A stretch of DNA of 32,234 nt, taken from contig JAQVNO010000014.1 of NCBI GenBank assembly GCA_028703095.1, forward strand, positions 1-32,234, in the 5' to 3' direction. Position numbers and translations under genes: made by a program. This document shows, in pieces, positions 1 to 8,606 of this stretch. The first letter of the stretch is position 1. Each line of letters begins with the position of its first letter. A model generated the notes under the pieces. That model was not told where the DNA came from. It ran no database searches and saw only the letters and a program-made list of their open reading frames with translations. This stretch comes from Bacteroidales bacterium. Its GTDB lineage: Bacteria; Bacteroidota; Bacteroidia; Bacteroidales; WCHB1-69.

Positions 1-1
1 A

Positions 2-1429
2 AAAAATCATAAAGACGATTGGAAGACCAATGTCTATGGACAATGCAAATCATGGATAGACCAGGGCTTGCGAGCACGTGCCGTTACCCGCGACCTCGAC
101 TGGGGAGTGAAAGTTCCCCTCCCCGATGCCGATGGTAAAGTGCTCTATGTTTGGTTTGATGCCCCTATCGGTTATATATCCGCCACCAAAGAATGGGCGG
201 AACATGAGCATAAGGACTGGCAACCCTATTGGAAAGACAAAGACAGCAAACTGGTACATTTTATTGGCAAAGACAACATTGTCTTCCATTGCATTATCTT
301 TCCCGCCATGCTCAAAGCCGAAGGATTTTACATTCTACCCGAAAACGTCCCTGCCAATGAGTTTCTAAACCTCGAAAACAATAAAATCTCTACTTCCCGC
401 AATTGGGCGGTATGGCTGCACGAATACCTGCTTGATTTCAAAGACAAACAAGATGTATTGCGTTATACTTTAACGGCCAATGCTCCTGAAACCAAAGATA
501 ATGACTTTACATGGAAAGACTTTCAGGCGAAAAACAATAACGAGTTGGTAGCTATTTTCGGTAACTTTGTGAACAGGACTCTGGTGCTGACGCAGAAGTA
601 TTTCGGAGGAAAAGTACCTCCTTTGCATGCACTTACTACCGAAGACAGGGCTGTTTTAACTACCTTGGCTGCTTATCCGGAAATCATAGGCAAGAACATA
701 GAGAAATATCGCTTCCGTGAAGCCCTTTCGGAACTGATGAACGTTGCCCGTCTGGGAAATAAGTACCTAACCGATATGGAACCTTGGAAACTTTTCAAAG
801 ACCAGCCAAATCGAGTAGAAAGCATCCTACATATTGCCTTGCAAATCTGTGCCGAATTAGCAGTATTATCGGAACCTTTCCTTCCTTTTACCGCTGAGAA
901 ATTACGTACTTTATTACACCTGAACACTCTTACATGGAAAGATGCCGGCAGCGCTCAATTGCTCAAACAAGGAAACAGCCTCAGTGAAGCCGTTCTCCTC
1001 TTTGAGAAAATTGAAGATGATGCTATTGAAAATCAGGTGCAAAAATTAATAAACACTAAAAAAGATAATAACATGGAATCAACTCCCGTACAAGCTCAGA
1101 AAGAGAGCATCACCTTCGACGACTTCCAAAAAATGGACATACGTACCTGCACGGTATTGGAAGCTGAGAAAGTAGCCAAAACCAAAAAACTATTGAAACT
1201 TACAGTGGATACCGGTATTGATACACGCACCATCGTCAGTGGCATAGCCGAATATTATGAACCCGAAGCCCTTATCGGCAAACAAGTGATTATGTTGGTG
1301 AATCTCGAAGGCAAAGAGATTAAAGGTATTTACTCCAAAGGGATGATACTCATGGCTGAAAATACTAAAGGAGAATTATGCCTTGTTTCCCCGATAAAAG
1401 CTAGCGATAACGGAAGTACGGTTAAATAA
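2..1429 (+). CDS. metG: Methionyl-tRNA synthetase, C-terminal part (5' end outside window)
   Basis: Charges tRNA-Met with methionine in the cytoplasm. The reading frame is open from base 2, so the gene runs in from the left edge. About 475 residues are visible, against roughly 680 for Bacteroidota MetG, so the HIGH and zinc-knuckle parts are missing. The visible part starts in the catalytic core ([17 protein letters not shown], then [17 protein letters not shown]). It continues through the KMSKS-equivalent loop KISTSR (bases 383-400) and the anticodon-binding helical domain ([13 protein letters not shown], then FGNFVNR). It ends in the EMAP/Trbp111-like tRNA-binding domain ([19 protein letters not shown], then [12 protein letters not shown]), which serves dimerisation and tRNA binding. 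KISTS in place of KMSKS is usual in this phylum. It ends 6 bp before the next gene, so the two are probably co-transcribed. Confidence 0.97.
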   Translation, partial: KNHKDDWKTNVYGQCKSWIDQGLRARAVTRDLDWGVKVPLPDADGKVLYVWFDAPIGYISATKEWAEHEHKDWQPYWKDKDSKLVHFIGKDNIVFHCIIFPAMLKAEGFYILPENVPANEFLNLENNKISTSRNWAVWLHEYLLDFKDKQDVLRYTLTANAPETKDNDFTWKDFQAKNNNELVAIFGNFVNRTLVLTQKYFGGKVPPLHALTTEDRAVLTTLAAYPEIIGKNIEKYRFREALSELMNVARLGNKYLTDMEPWKLFKDQPNRVESILHIALQICAELAVLSEPFLPFTAEKLRTLLHLNTLTWKDAGSAQLLKQGNSLSEAVLLFEKIEDDAIENQVQKLINTKKDNNMESTPVQAQKESITFDDFQKMDIRTCTVLEAEKVAKTKKLLKLTVDTGIDTRTIVSGIAEYYEPEALIGKQVIMLVNLEGKEIKGIYSKGMILMAENTKGELCLVSPIKASDNGSTVK

Positions 1430-1435
1430 TTTAAT

Positions 1436-2062
1436 ATGCCCTTAGTACTCCTCGAAGATATAGCCCTCAACACTACTTTCGGTTTGTGGAAGATAAGTGA
1501 AGACGAAACAACGCTTCTCTCATTACGTCCCCTTCCACCTGAAGAAAAAGAGCATATTTTAAATCTAAAAAATAATAGAAAACGCAAACAGCGATTAGCT
1601 TATCGAGTTTTACTTCAACAAATACTTAAGCGTGATTATTGTCTTACGTATGCTGCCGACGGCAAGCCTATGTTGCATAAGGAAAACCTATATCTCTCTG
1701 TTTCTCATTCAGGTGATTATGCTGCTGCCATCGTCTCCGCCACACAGAAAGTAGGCATTGATATTGAGGAAGTTTCACAACGCATGCCTCTCTTGGCTTC
1801 CCGTTTTCTTACCGCAAAAGAAATGAAAGAAATTGATTTACAAAATTCAAAATTACTCCATGTATATTGGGGTGCCAAAGAATGCCTTTATAAAATCTAC
1901 GCCGACACGCATATCCTCTTCAGCGAACACCTCTCCCTCCTCCCCTTTGACATTGAAAAAGATTCACAAACAACAGCTTATATTGATTTCAATAAGTTAC
2001 ATGCTCAACATAAAGTCATTTTCCGGAGTGTGGATAACTATATGCTGGTAATTGTTTGTTAA
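1436..2062 (+). CDS. 4'-phosphopantetheinyl transferase superfamily protein
   Basis: Predicted to transfer the phosphopantetheine arm of CoA to a carrier-protein serine. It is 208 residues long, the usual size of Sfp/AcpT-type enzymes. The two family signatures are present: VGIDIEEV (about 106-113, with the Mg-binding D109 and E111) and WGAKECLYKIY (145-155, with E149 and K153). The upstream SVSHSGDYAAA stretch matches the conserved SHS region. The start ATG at 1436 lies 6 bp after the metG stop, so it probably depends on metG transcription. The carrier protein it acts on cannot be told from the window; fatty-acid ACP is possible, but a dedicated AcpS could exist elsewhere. A weak 7-bp inverted repeat (TTCTATT/AATAGAA) follows the stop, but no T-run accompanies it. 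Confidence 0.93.
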   Translation: MPLVLLEDIALNTTFGLWKISEDETTLLSLRPLPPEEKEHILNLKNNRKRKQRLAYRVLLQQILKRDYCLTYAADGKPMLHKENLYLSVSHSGDYAAAIVSATQKVGIDIEEVSQRMPLLASRFLTAKEMKEIDLQNSKLLHVYWGAKECLYKIYADTHILFSEHLSLLPFDIEKDSQTTAYIDFNKLHAQHKVIFRSVDNYMLVIVC

Positions 2063-2425
2063 GCTTCTATTTTTGTTCTGAAATAATAGAAAATCACCTA
2101 TTAAAAGACTTTATTATATACTATTTATTCTAATTACTTTTTTAATTTCAATATTTATAAATTTACCATTGTACCATAAAAACCTAAAGATTCTAATTAA
2201 AAGGACATAAGCCGAAAAAGTCAAGCCAATAAAATTAATGAGAGCTATATCGCTTTTAAACAATTATATTAGGTTAAAATGCAAGAACATAAACTAATTG
2301 ATTTATGTATCTTCTTTACAAAGTAAAAATTTCACTCAGAATATACAAAATTATTTCGGAATAATACAAATCCCTTTCTCCGCTTAAGAGCTTATTCTCG
2401 AATTGAATAACTTCAATTTTGAAAA
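2063..2425. other. AT-rich intergenic gap
   Basis: This is the convergent gap between the phosphopantetheinyl transferase gene and the FISUMP lipoprotein gene. No ORF of believable composition, tRNA or IS feature was seen. A 7-bp inverted repeat AATTGAA/TTCAATT with a 4-nt loop (2401-2418) sits just after the lipoprotein stop and is followed by TTTTG on the plus strand. It may help end transcription but is weak. Confidence 0.5.
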
Positions 2426-3403
2426 TTAATCCTTTACACAACGTACAGAACAGCCCAGCCTTGGATAGTAGCCGGCTATTTTTATCTTACCATTATTATA
2501 ATCGACACTACGCGTCCAATAAGTGCCCATTGCGCTTTTAGTAGCTGACCACCAATATCCACTTTCTCCGATAAGAGCGAAATTCGAACTACTGCGACCA
2601 CCACCGGGAAGAGCTGTAAAACCGCTTTCGTTGGTTGCATCAGTATTGGGAGTTAACCAATGATTTGTGCCAATTTCTTTCATTTTTCCTCCGGCAACAG
2701 TGTCTCCTCCTAAATAATCTATTAATTGTCCCCATTCGGCATCAGTTGGTAAATGCCAGCCGGCAGGACATGCGATGAATGCTGCAGGTGTATTGTACAA
2801 TACCCCAAATGTAGCATAGTTGGTTGTCGCTTTTGCTTGGGCTACATTTGTGCCATTATACCCATAAACATAATAATAAGGATCTGTATATGATTCTGTT
2901 GTACTACTAACAACACTTGGCAAATATCTCAGGTTTTCAGCCATCCATACTTGAGTTCCTATGGTTACTGTTTTATACACATTTCCATCACGAGGGTCAG
3001 TAAAACTGCCTGTAATTATAGCTTTTTCTGTTATAAAAGAAATAACATTGCCATAACCGGTACCATTACTATTGGTTGCATAAGCCCTTACATAATAAGC
3101 AGTTTCAGGTGTTAAATCACCTATATTACTTGAAAATTCACCATTACCGATACCGTCTGTTGTTTTTTTATCGGCAATAGTAGGTGATTCATTTGTACTC
3201 CAACATACACCACGGGCTGTTACGGGAGCACCTCCATCTGATGTTATGTTTCCTCCACTTATAGCAGTATTTTTTGTTATAGCTGAAACCTCATTGAGTG
3301 TAGTTACACTCGGAATAGTTGTTTCTTTACAACTAATTAGTAAAAAAATTGAAAATAGTGCAGGAAAGATTGCTGTTGTCAAAAAAACGAATTTTGTATT
3401 CAT
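2426..3403 (-). CDS. FISUMP-domain lipoprotein (Fibrobacter succinogenes major paralogous domain)
   Basis: Surface or periplasmic lipoprotein of unknown function, 325 residues. The N-terminus is a type II signal peptide with lipobox LLISC (lipidated Cys at residue 25). Residues about 30-130 look like a fibronectin-III/Ig-type module (TSDGGAPVTARGVCWST, then LTPETAYYVRAYATNSNG). The rest is the FISUMP domain: it starts near DPRDGNVYKTVTIGTQVWMA, includes CPAGWHLPTDAEWGQL, and ends in GYYPRLGCSVRCVKD. This domain is widespread in Fibrobacteres and Bacteroidota and belongs to a C-type-lectin-like/formylglycine-enzyme-like fold group. No catalytic role can be assigned. It is a single-gene unit with large gaps on both sides. 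No T9SS tail is seen, so export is probably by the Lol or SLAM-like lipoprotein route. Confidence 0.9.
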   Translation of the reverse strand: MNTKFVFLTTAIFPALFSIFLLISCKETTIPSVTTLNEVSAITKNTAISGGNITSDGGAPVTARGVCWSTNESPTIADKKTTDGIGNGEFSSNIGDLTPETAYYVRAYATNSNGTGYGNVISFITEKAIITGSFTDPRDGNVYKTVTIGTQVWMAENLRYLPSVVSSTTESYTDPYYYVYGYNGTNVAQAKATTNYATFGVLYNTPAAFIACPAGWHLPTDAEWGQLIDYLGGDTVAGGKMKEIGTNHWLTPNTDATNESGFTALPGGGRSSSNFALIGESGYWWSATKSAMGTYWTRSVDYNNGKIKIAGYYPRLGCSVRCVKD

Positions 3404-3661
3404 ACTTTATTATTTTTATATTAACTTTATTTTATGTACTTTTTCAATGCAATAAACAATTAATATCATCAGTAAACTAAAAGTTATACTTATATATACA
3501 ATTAAGAATCCTTTATATTTTAAATATTATTTAATGTCATATAACAATAAGAGAGGTTTATTTAAACAAATTCAAAAAACGATACAAAAATATCCTTTTT
3601 TATAATAATATAACACTATTATTCCAATAAAAAATAAAAATTATAATATAGAAAGGGTCAT

Positions 3662-3684
3662 GCTATGAAGTAAAACTTCATAGC
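3662..3684. repeat. Perfect inverted repeat / hairpin
   Basis: GCTATGAAG at 3662-3670 and CTTCATAGC at 3676-3684 form a perfect 9-bp stem with loop TAAAA. The T/A next to the loop can extend it to 10 bp. There is no T-run on either side, so it is not a typical intrinsic terminator. Confidence 0.6.
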
Positions 3685-3718
3685 AAGTTCTTAGCCTTCC
3701 CTAAACAGTACATAAAAC

Positions 3719-3745
3719 TGTCATTCTAAGCGAAGCGAAAAATCT
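3719..3745. repeat. Fragment resembling a dispersed intergenic repeat
   Basis: The stretch TCATTCTAAGCGAAGCGAAA resembles, from memory, the intergenic repeat TCATTCTGAGCGAAGCGAAGAATCT seen in many bacterial genomes, including Bacteroidota. It lies 35 bp from the 3662-3684 hairpin. The assignment rests on recall, not a search. Confidence 0.4.
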
Positions 3746-4126
3746 ATTGAGTTTAATCGGGCTATAATTAGTATCCAAACCATTACAACAAACCTTCCCA
3801 TAAAAAATATTTTATTGACGACAACCAAAATGCGATTAAGATACAAATATAGTGTTTAAAGCAAATATACTAAAAAGTATTATTCAAAAACAAATTATAA
3901 GAAAATCATATTTTTCAAATGTAGTCAGTTTGTGTAATATATATTTGTTTAATTACATAAAATTATGGATTTTTTTAGAAAATCCGTATAAAAACTCGCT
4001 TAAAACTAGATATAATTTAGAACATTTAACATAGTTTTAAGAGGACTTTATTCTTAAATCATCAAAAAATGAAATTATTATAATTGATATTCAATAGCTT
4101 ATTTTTTTTTATTTTTTTTTATTTTT

Positions 4127-4160
4127 TTTGGACAATAATGTTTAAAATTATTTACTTTTG
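4127..4160 (+). promoter_or_regulatory. Bacteroidota-type promoter of the BspA-like gene
   Basis: TACTTTTG at 4153-4160 matches the -7 box TAnnTTTG, and TTTG at 4127-4130 lies 22 bp upstream as the -33 element. Transcription would start near 4167, leaving an AT-rich leader of about 115 nt. This is the longest leader in the window. Confidence 0.6.
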
Positions 4161-4281
4161 TAAAATAAATTAAAATTAAAAACACATCTGAAATTATCCT
4201 AATTACCTAAAATTACTTTACTTTTTTCTTTATACAAATAAAAATTAACTCAAAAATAGAAAACATTTTAATTATTTTATC

Positions 4282-5616
4282 ATGAAAACATCAAAACATT
4301 TTATTTTCGCATTAATTTGCATTACATTATCAATGCCGTCATGGGCGTATGACTTTACAGCCGTAAATGGAGTAAATACATTTTTTTTTAACATCACATC
4401 CAATACTGCACCTTATACCGTTGAGGTAACATCCGAAAATCAAGCTGAACCATATTATACGGATACTTCAACTTCTCCGCGAGGATTTTTAGATATACCT
4501 TCTACTGTTAACTATAATAGCATTACATATTCTGTTACTGCGATTGGAGATAATGCATTTAGATACTGTGAGGGAATAACTTCATTAGCTATTCCAAACA
4601 CAATTACAACCATTGGCATGTATGCATTTGAAGAATGTTTGGGATTAACTTCAGTTTTCATTCCGAATTCTGTAGTAAAAATTAAAGAAGGAGCTTTTCT
4701 TAGCTTATGGGGAGTAACCACACTTACTCTTCCAAATAACATTGACTCTATAAGCTATTTAGCTTTTGCAGGCATAAGTGCAGGTATACTTACCATTCCT
4801 AATTCTGTTAAATATATTGGTGTATCTGCTTTCGCAGGATTAAGCCGTGCAAGCTATATCATTATACCTAATTCCGTTAATTATATTGATAGCTATGCTT
4901 TTGGAGGATGTGCATCGTTAACATCGGTAACATTAGGAACTTCCGTAAAATACATAGCGGATAAAGCTTTCTCGTATAATTACTCATTAATTCAATTTAC
5001 TTGTAAATCATCCATTCCGCCTGTTATTGATTCAACTACCTTTCTTTATACTACTAATGTACTTAATACAATTATTGTCCCTTGCCAAACAAAGACCGTG
5101 TATGAAGCTGCTGATTATTGGAAGAAATTTTCAAAAATCAGAGAAAAATTTTTATCTACTGTTACAACTAAATCGAATAATACTGCTTGGGGTACAGTAA
5201 GTTCAACTATTCCTGATTGTTTAGATCTTTCTTCAACATTAACAGCAAGTGCGAAACCTGGGTATGTTTTTGTTCAATGGACAGACGGAAATAACGAAAA
5301 TCCACGCACAGTTGTTGTTACTCAAGACACTACGTTTATTGCTGATTTTGAATTGGATAATGCTATCGGAGAAATAGATAAAAATGAGAATCTTTTAATA
5401 TATCCTAATCCGACTACAAATCAATTTTCTATAGATTTCGGTCAACAATCTATACAAGCAGTTTTGATTTATGATGTAGTTGGTAAAGAAATCGCACATC
5501 TGATAATTAATGATTCAACAGCAACCATCAATGCACAGACTTGGCAAAACGGCATTTATTTTGTCAGAATAATAACCGATAACAGAATTATAACTAAAAG
5601 AATAATAAAAGAATAA
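4282..5616 (+). CDS. BspA-like leucine-rich repeat protein, T9SS type A cargo
   Basis: Predicted secreted, cell-surface protein of 444 residues. Domains in order: Sec signal peptide (1-22, ending MPSWA); an N-terminal region; about six LRR_5/BspA-type repeats of about 23 residues (85-235), each of the form IPNSVxxIxxxAFxxCxxL; a non-repeat region (240-290); an InlB/Listeria-type B-repeat-like module (295-357, with KPGYVFVQWTDGNNEN and DTTFIADFE); and a type IX secretion sorting tail (371-444, LLIYPNPTTNQFSIDF, then YDVVGKEIAHL and QNGIYFVRI). BspA proteins bind host matrix or other cells in oral and gut bacteria, so adhesion is a reasonable guess. The T9SS tail is normally cleaved at the surface. 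It has its own promoter and is followed by a clear terminator, so it is a single-gene unit. The gene is more AT-rich than neighbouring housekeeping genes. Confidence 0.92.
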   Translation: MKTSKHFIFALICITLSMPSWAYDFTAVNGVNTFFFNITSNTAPYTVEVTSENQAEPYYTDTSTSPRGFLDIPSTVNYNSITYSVTAIGDNAFRYCEGITSLAIPNTITTIGMYAFEECLGLTSVFIPNSVVKIKEGAFLSLWGVTTLTLPNNIDSISYLAFAGISAGILTIPNSVKYIGVSAFAGLSRASYIIIPNSVNYIDSYAFGGCASLTSVTLGTSVKYIADKAFSYNYSLIQFTCKSSIPPVIDSTTFLYTTNVLNTIIVPCQTKTVYEAADYWKKFSKIREKFLSTVTTKSNNTAWGTVSSTIPDCLDLSSTLTASAKPGYVFVQWTDGNNENPRTVVVTQDTTFIADFELDNAIGEIDKNENLLIYPNPTTNQFSIDFGQQSIQAVLIYDVVGKEIAHLIINDSTATINAQTWQNGIYFVRIITDNRIITKRIIKE

Positions 5617-5659
5617 ACTTAAAATTTAATTTTCTTTTTAAGCTGTTGAAAAAATCAAG

Positions 5660-5687
5660 AAGAGGAGATAAACTCCTCTTTTCTTTT
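5660..5687 (+). terminator. Intrinsic terminator after the BspA-like gene
   Basis: AAGAGGAG (5660-5667) pairs with CTCCTCTT (5673-5680) around the loop ATAAA and is followed by TTCTTTT. It lies about 45 bp after the stop codon at 5616. Confidence 0.85.
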
Positions 5688-5781
5688 ATGAAAAAACGAG
5701 AACTAAAAGTTAGATTAAAACGCACTATAAGGCACTTTCAACTTTTTACTTTCAATTATTTTTTTATTTTTAATAATTGTG

Positions 5782-5789
5782 TATTTTTG
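5782..5789 (+). promoter_or_regulatory. -7 box upstream of the TPR gene
   Basis: TATTTTTG matches TAnnTTTG. The predicted start of transcription is near 5796, 10 nt before the ATG at 5806. This argues against the GTG at 5779, which would lie upstream of the transcript. No clear -33 TTTG is seen. Confidence 0.6.
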
Positions 5790-5805
5790 CAAAATTTTAC
5801 TAAAC

Positions 5806-6522
5806 ATGAAACGCCATTGCATATTCTTATTATTTGTGCTGTTAACCAATATACTCTATTCACAGCAAGGAGAAATATCGACTGAAGTTTTGTTTCAACG
5901 ATATCTTCAAAACGAAGATGAAGAGATAGCTATCATTATCATTGGAAGGCAAGACAGTCTGTACAGCATGTATTGTGAAGCTGTATTAAGTAAAGAGGTA
6001 AATGAAAGCATAGGTTTATTCAAAAACTTCATACATTTAAATCCTCCTTACGGCATTTCACAAGCCTATCTTTGGATAGGTATTATGTATCACCAAATCG
6101 CAATATACGATACTTCGCTTATGTATTTGGACACATCTGTAAACCTTAACCCCAATGATTATTATGCTTATTATTTTCGAGCTACAAATCATGGGCTTAT
6201 GAATAATCAAAAAGCTGCCATAGAAGATTACAACACTTGTATCCGCTTACAACCTGATTTTGAGTTAGCTTATAGAATGCGAGGCAACACTTATCTTGAC
6301 TTACAAGATTATCCCAATGCTTTGACAGATATGAATAAAAACATTAAACTAAACAAAAAAGACGATCAAGCCTATATCCTAAGAGGAATTATTTATGCTG
6401 AAATGAAAGAATATAAAAAAGCCATTGCCGATTGGGAGAAATCGAAAAAACTCAGACCCAAAAATACGCGCATTGCGGATGAATTAATTCAAAATGCTAA
6501 AGCAGAAATGAAAATTAAATAA
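5806..6522 (+). CDS. Secreted tetratricopeptide-repeat protein
   Basis: This is a 238-residue protein with a Sec signal peptide (MKRHCIFLLFVLLTNILYSQ), followed by TPR units that become clear from about residue 85. The best copies are YYFRATNHGLMNNQKAAIED, AYRMRGNTYLDLQDYPNALT and AYILRGIIYAEMKEYKKAIA. TPRs build a scaffold for protein binding, so no enzyme activity is expected. I chose the ATG at 5806 because the signal peptide begins there and the promoter box overlaps the longer GTG start. It is the first gene of a likely three-gene operon, with the next gene 8 bp downstream. The partner protein is unknown; the periplasm is the likely site. Confidence 0.85.
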   Translation: MKRHCIFLLFVLLTNILYSQQGEISTEVLFQRYLQNEDEEIAIIIIGRQDSLYSMYCEAVLSKEVNESIGLFKNFIHLNPPYGISQAYLWIGIMYHQIAIYDTSLMYLDTSVNLNPNDYYAYYFRATNHGLMNNQKAAIEDYNTCIRLQPDFELAYRMRGNTYLDLQDYPNALTDMNKNIKLNKKDDQAYILRGIIYAEMKEYKKAIADWEKSKKLRPKNTRIADELIQNAKAEMKIK

Positions 6523-6530
6523 GAAACCTC

Positions 6531-7484
6531 ATGTTCTTTCCACTTATTTTAGTAGTAATCGGATTTATATCGCTTATTTTTGGAGCCAATTGGTTGGTAA
6601 ACGGAGCTTCTGCTTTGGCGAGAAAACACAAAATTTCAGATTTAGTCATCGGTTTGACGATTGTAGCCTTTGGCACTTCTGCTCCTGAATTAGTTGTAAA
6701 TATTATTGCTTCTTCTCATTCTTATTCCGATATTGTACTTGGAAATATTATTGGAAGTAACAATTTTAATTTATTTATCATTCTTGGACTTTCAGGAATA
6801 ATTTTACCAATCACAGTACAATCGTCAACAGCTTGGAAAGAGATTCCTATTTCTTTAATGGTAGCAATATGTTTACTATTAATGATAAACGATTTTAATT
6901 TTTCAGGGCACACCGTCTTAAGTAGAATCGATGGCATCGTAATGCTGGTGCTTTTTTTTCTTTTTTTATATTACGTCTTTGTCCAAATGAGAAGAGAACC
7001 TGAATCTCAAAAAGCTGTTGTAAAAAAATCTTCACTAACAATATGGGCGTTAATAATTGTTGGATTATCAGGTTTAATAATCGGGGGGCAACTTGTAGTT
7101 ACCAACAGCATTAAAATTGCACATAGTTTGGGTATGAGTGAAAAAATAATTGGGTTAACTATTGTAGCTGCCGGCACATCTTTACCTGAATTAGTTACCT
7201 CAATAGTGGCTGCTTTTAAAAAGAACAGCGACATTGCCATTGGCAACGTTATAGGTTCTAATATATTTAACATATTGCTGATATTGTCTATCAGCACACT
7301 TATCAATCCTATCACGTACAACCCAAAATTCAATCTTGATATTTTAATATTAATAGGAGGAACTATATTCTTATTCTCATCGATGCTCAGCGGAAAAAGA
7401 AAAAAACTTGATCGTTGGGAAGCTATGATACTCTTAGGCTTTTATCTATTTTATACCTTGTACATAATCATGAAAGAAATCTAA
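6531..7484 (+). CDS. Calcium/sodium antiporter of the CaCA family (YrbG-like)
   Basis: Inner-membrane exchanger of 317 residues, with about ten membrane segments in two inverted halves. The two alpha repeats are very clear. The first is GLTIVAFGTSAPELVVN (41-57, ion-binding E53), followed by IVLGNIIGSNNFNLF. The second is GLTIVAAGTSLPELVTS (about 208-224, E220), followed by IAIGNVIGSNIFNIL. A short cytoplasmic linker rich in charge (about 152-168, RREPESQKAVVKK) joins the halves. Family members exchange Ca2+ for Na+ or H+, and substrate details cannot be read from sequence. It sits 8 bp after the TPR gene and 11 bp before the transglutaminase-like gene, so co-transcription is likely. The YrbG name reflects family likeness only. 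Confidence 0.93.
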   Translation: MFFPLILVVIGFISLIFGANWLVNGASALARKHKISDLVIGLTIVAFGTSAPELVVNIIASSHSYSDIVLGNIIGSNNFNLFIILGLSGIILPITVQSSTAWKEIPISLMVAICLLLMINDFNFSGHTVLSRIDGIVMLVLFFLFLYYVFVQMRREPESQKAVVKKSSLTIWALIIVGLSGLIIGGQLVVTNSIKIAHSLGMSEKIIGLTIVAAGTSLPELVTSIVAAFKKNSDIAIGNVIGSNIFNILLILSISTLINPITYNPKFNLDILILIGGTIFLFSSMLSGKRKKLDRWEAMILLGFYLFYTLYIIMKEI

Positions 7485-7495
7485 ATAGTCTTAGT

Positions 7496-8473
7496 ATGCG
7501 AAAACGTAAACTCATTATATATTCTCTTTTATTTTTAATCATCTATACTAGTAAAGCTCAAGATTATGTTAAAGTTGACAGCATAGTAAAAAATGAATTC
7601 ACCTCTTTTTCAAATCCTGATAAATTAGCAAGTGAAATTAATAAACAGTTTCAAACAGAAGAAGAAAAAGCAAGAGCTATTTACACTTGGATAGCATTGT
7701 ATATCAAATATGATGTATCTGCATTGCGTAAAAAATCAAAAAACATAACATATACCTATCGCACAACGGAAGAAAAAGAAACAAAAGAAAAAAAAATTTT
7801 TTATCGCTCTGTTGTACAAAGCATGAAAAAGAAAAAAGGAGTGTGCGAAGATTATGCAAATCTATTTCAATACCTTTGCGATCAAACAGGCATAAAGTGT
7901 GCAATCATTCACGGAACCGCTAAAACACTTCTTCAAGACATTGGGGTACTGCCAACAACTTCGAATCATGCTTGGAATGCCGTTCGAATCGGAACAGGAT
8001 GGAAATTTGTTGATGTTACGTGGGGTGCCGGATATATAAATGAGACCAATACATACATACATGATTTCACCGACACCTACTTTTTTTTAAATCCTGAAAA
8101 ATTTGCATACAATCATTATCCCACAGATAGTAAATGGCTGCTGACTCCCCTATCTCCTGACGAATTTGCAAATCTACCTATATATTTCAGAAACTTTTTC
8201 GATTCCGGTTTGGAAGTAATTGAACCTATCAATGGCATTATTAAGCTATCCGGACAAAAACACATTATATTAAAGATAAAAAATCCAAACAATCATACCT
8301 TGATGATAAAATTTAATAATGAACCTTATGCTTACGCTATTACACCTCAAATTTATGGGCAAAACTATATCTATGAGCTGACTCTTCCCAAAAAGCCGGC
8401 ACAATATCTTAGTATTTATTTAAATCTTCAATCTTGCGTTGGTTTTAAAATAAGTCGATTAAAACATCAATAA
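7496..8473 (+). CDS. Transglutaminase-like (KY-peptidase-type) secreted protein
   Basis: A 325-residue protein with an N-terminal signal peptide (MRKRKLIIYSLLFLIIYTSKAQ) and a transglutaminase-fold domain. The conserved Cys-His-Asp triad is visible as GVCEDYANLF (C117), SNHAWNAVRI (H158) and WKFVDVTWGAGYI (D173). The flanking ARAIYTWIALYIKYD motif is typical of the group that includes the kyphoscoliosis peptidase and many bacterial cysteine proteases. The C-terminal third (about 215-325) has no recognisable domain and may be beta-rich. An upstream TTG at 7415 would extend it into the antiporter gene. The ATG at 7496 fits the signal peptide and leaves an 11-bp spacer. It probably acts in the periplasm on protein or peptidoglycan peptides; the substrate is unknown. 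Confidence 0.87.
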   Translation: MRKRKLIIYSLLFLIIYTSKAQDYVKVDSIVKNEFTSFSNPDKLASEINKQFQTEEEKARAIYTWIALYIKYDVSALRKKSKNITYTYRTTEEKETKEKKIFYRSVVQSMKKKKGVCEDYANLFQYLCDQTGIKCAIIHGTAKTLLQDIGVLPTTSNHAWNAVRIGTGWKFVDVTWGAGYINETNTYIHDFTDTYFFLNPEKFAYNHYPTDSKWLLTPLSPDEFANLPIYFRNFFDSGLEVIEPINGIIKLSGQKHIILKIKNPNNHTLMIKFNNEPYAYAITPQIYGQNYIYELTLPKKPAQYLSIYLNLQSCVGFKISRLKHQ

Positions 8474-8536
8474 ACTTTCGGATAAAGCTTGCTGTAAATA
8501 TTTAACAAACGTGATAATACGTAGTGTGGAATAAAA

Positions 8537-8564
8537 AGCTTATGAAACAAAGAGGCAGTAAGCT
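8537..8564. terminator. Possible weak bidirectional terminator between convergent genes
   Basis: AGCTTA (8537-8542) pairs with TAAGCT (8559-8564) across a 16-nt loop. There are A-runs outside both arms, giving U-runs on the minus transcript. It lies between the transglutaminase-like gene and gyrB. The large loop makes it doubtful. Confidence 0.3.
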
Positions 8565-8606
8565 AAAAAACTTCTACAATAATTTATCGCATGATAATAT
8601 GCTATT

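Larger units (their letters stand above)
3404..4281. other. Long AT-rich intergenic region
   Basis: This is an 878-bp divergent gap between the FISUMP gene (-) and the BspA-like gene (+). Frames here are low-complexity and have no family signal. It holds a perfect 9-bp hairpin (3662-3684), a stretch resembling a common dispersed repeat (3719-3745), three tandem 10-mers of A plus T9 (4101-4130, the last ending in G), and the likely promoter of the downstream gene (4127-4160). It could be a decayed repeat or insertion, but no transposase remnant is recognisable. Confidence 0.5.

Noticed and set aside
3735-3851. Minus-strand short ORF with an upstream TATATTTG box
   Set aside because: Its end is the translated dispersed-repeat fragment, so coding is unlikely.
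3852-4034. 60-codon ORF in the large AT-rich gap
   Set aside because: Low-complexity composition, no promoter or ribosome site, no family likeness.
5646-5885. 79-codon plus-strand ORF after the BspA-like gene
   Set aside because: It contains the intrinsic terminator at 5660-5687 and the promoter box at 5782-5789, and overlaps the TPR gene start in another frame.
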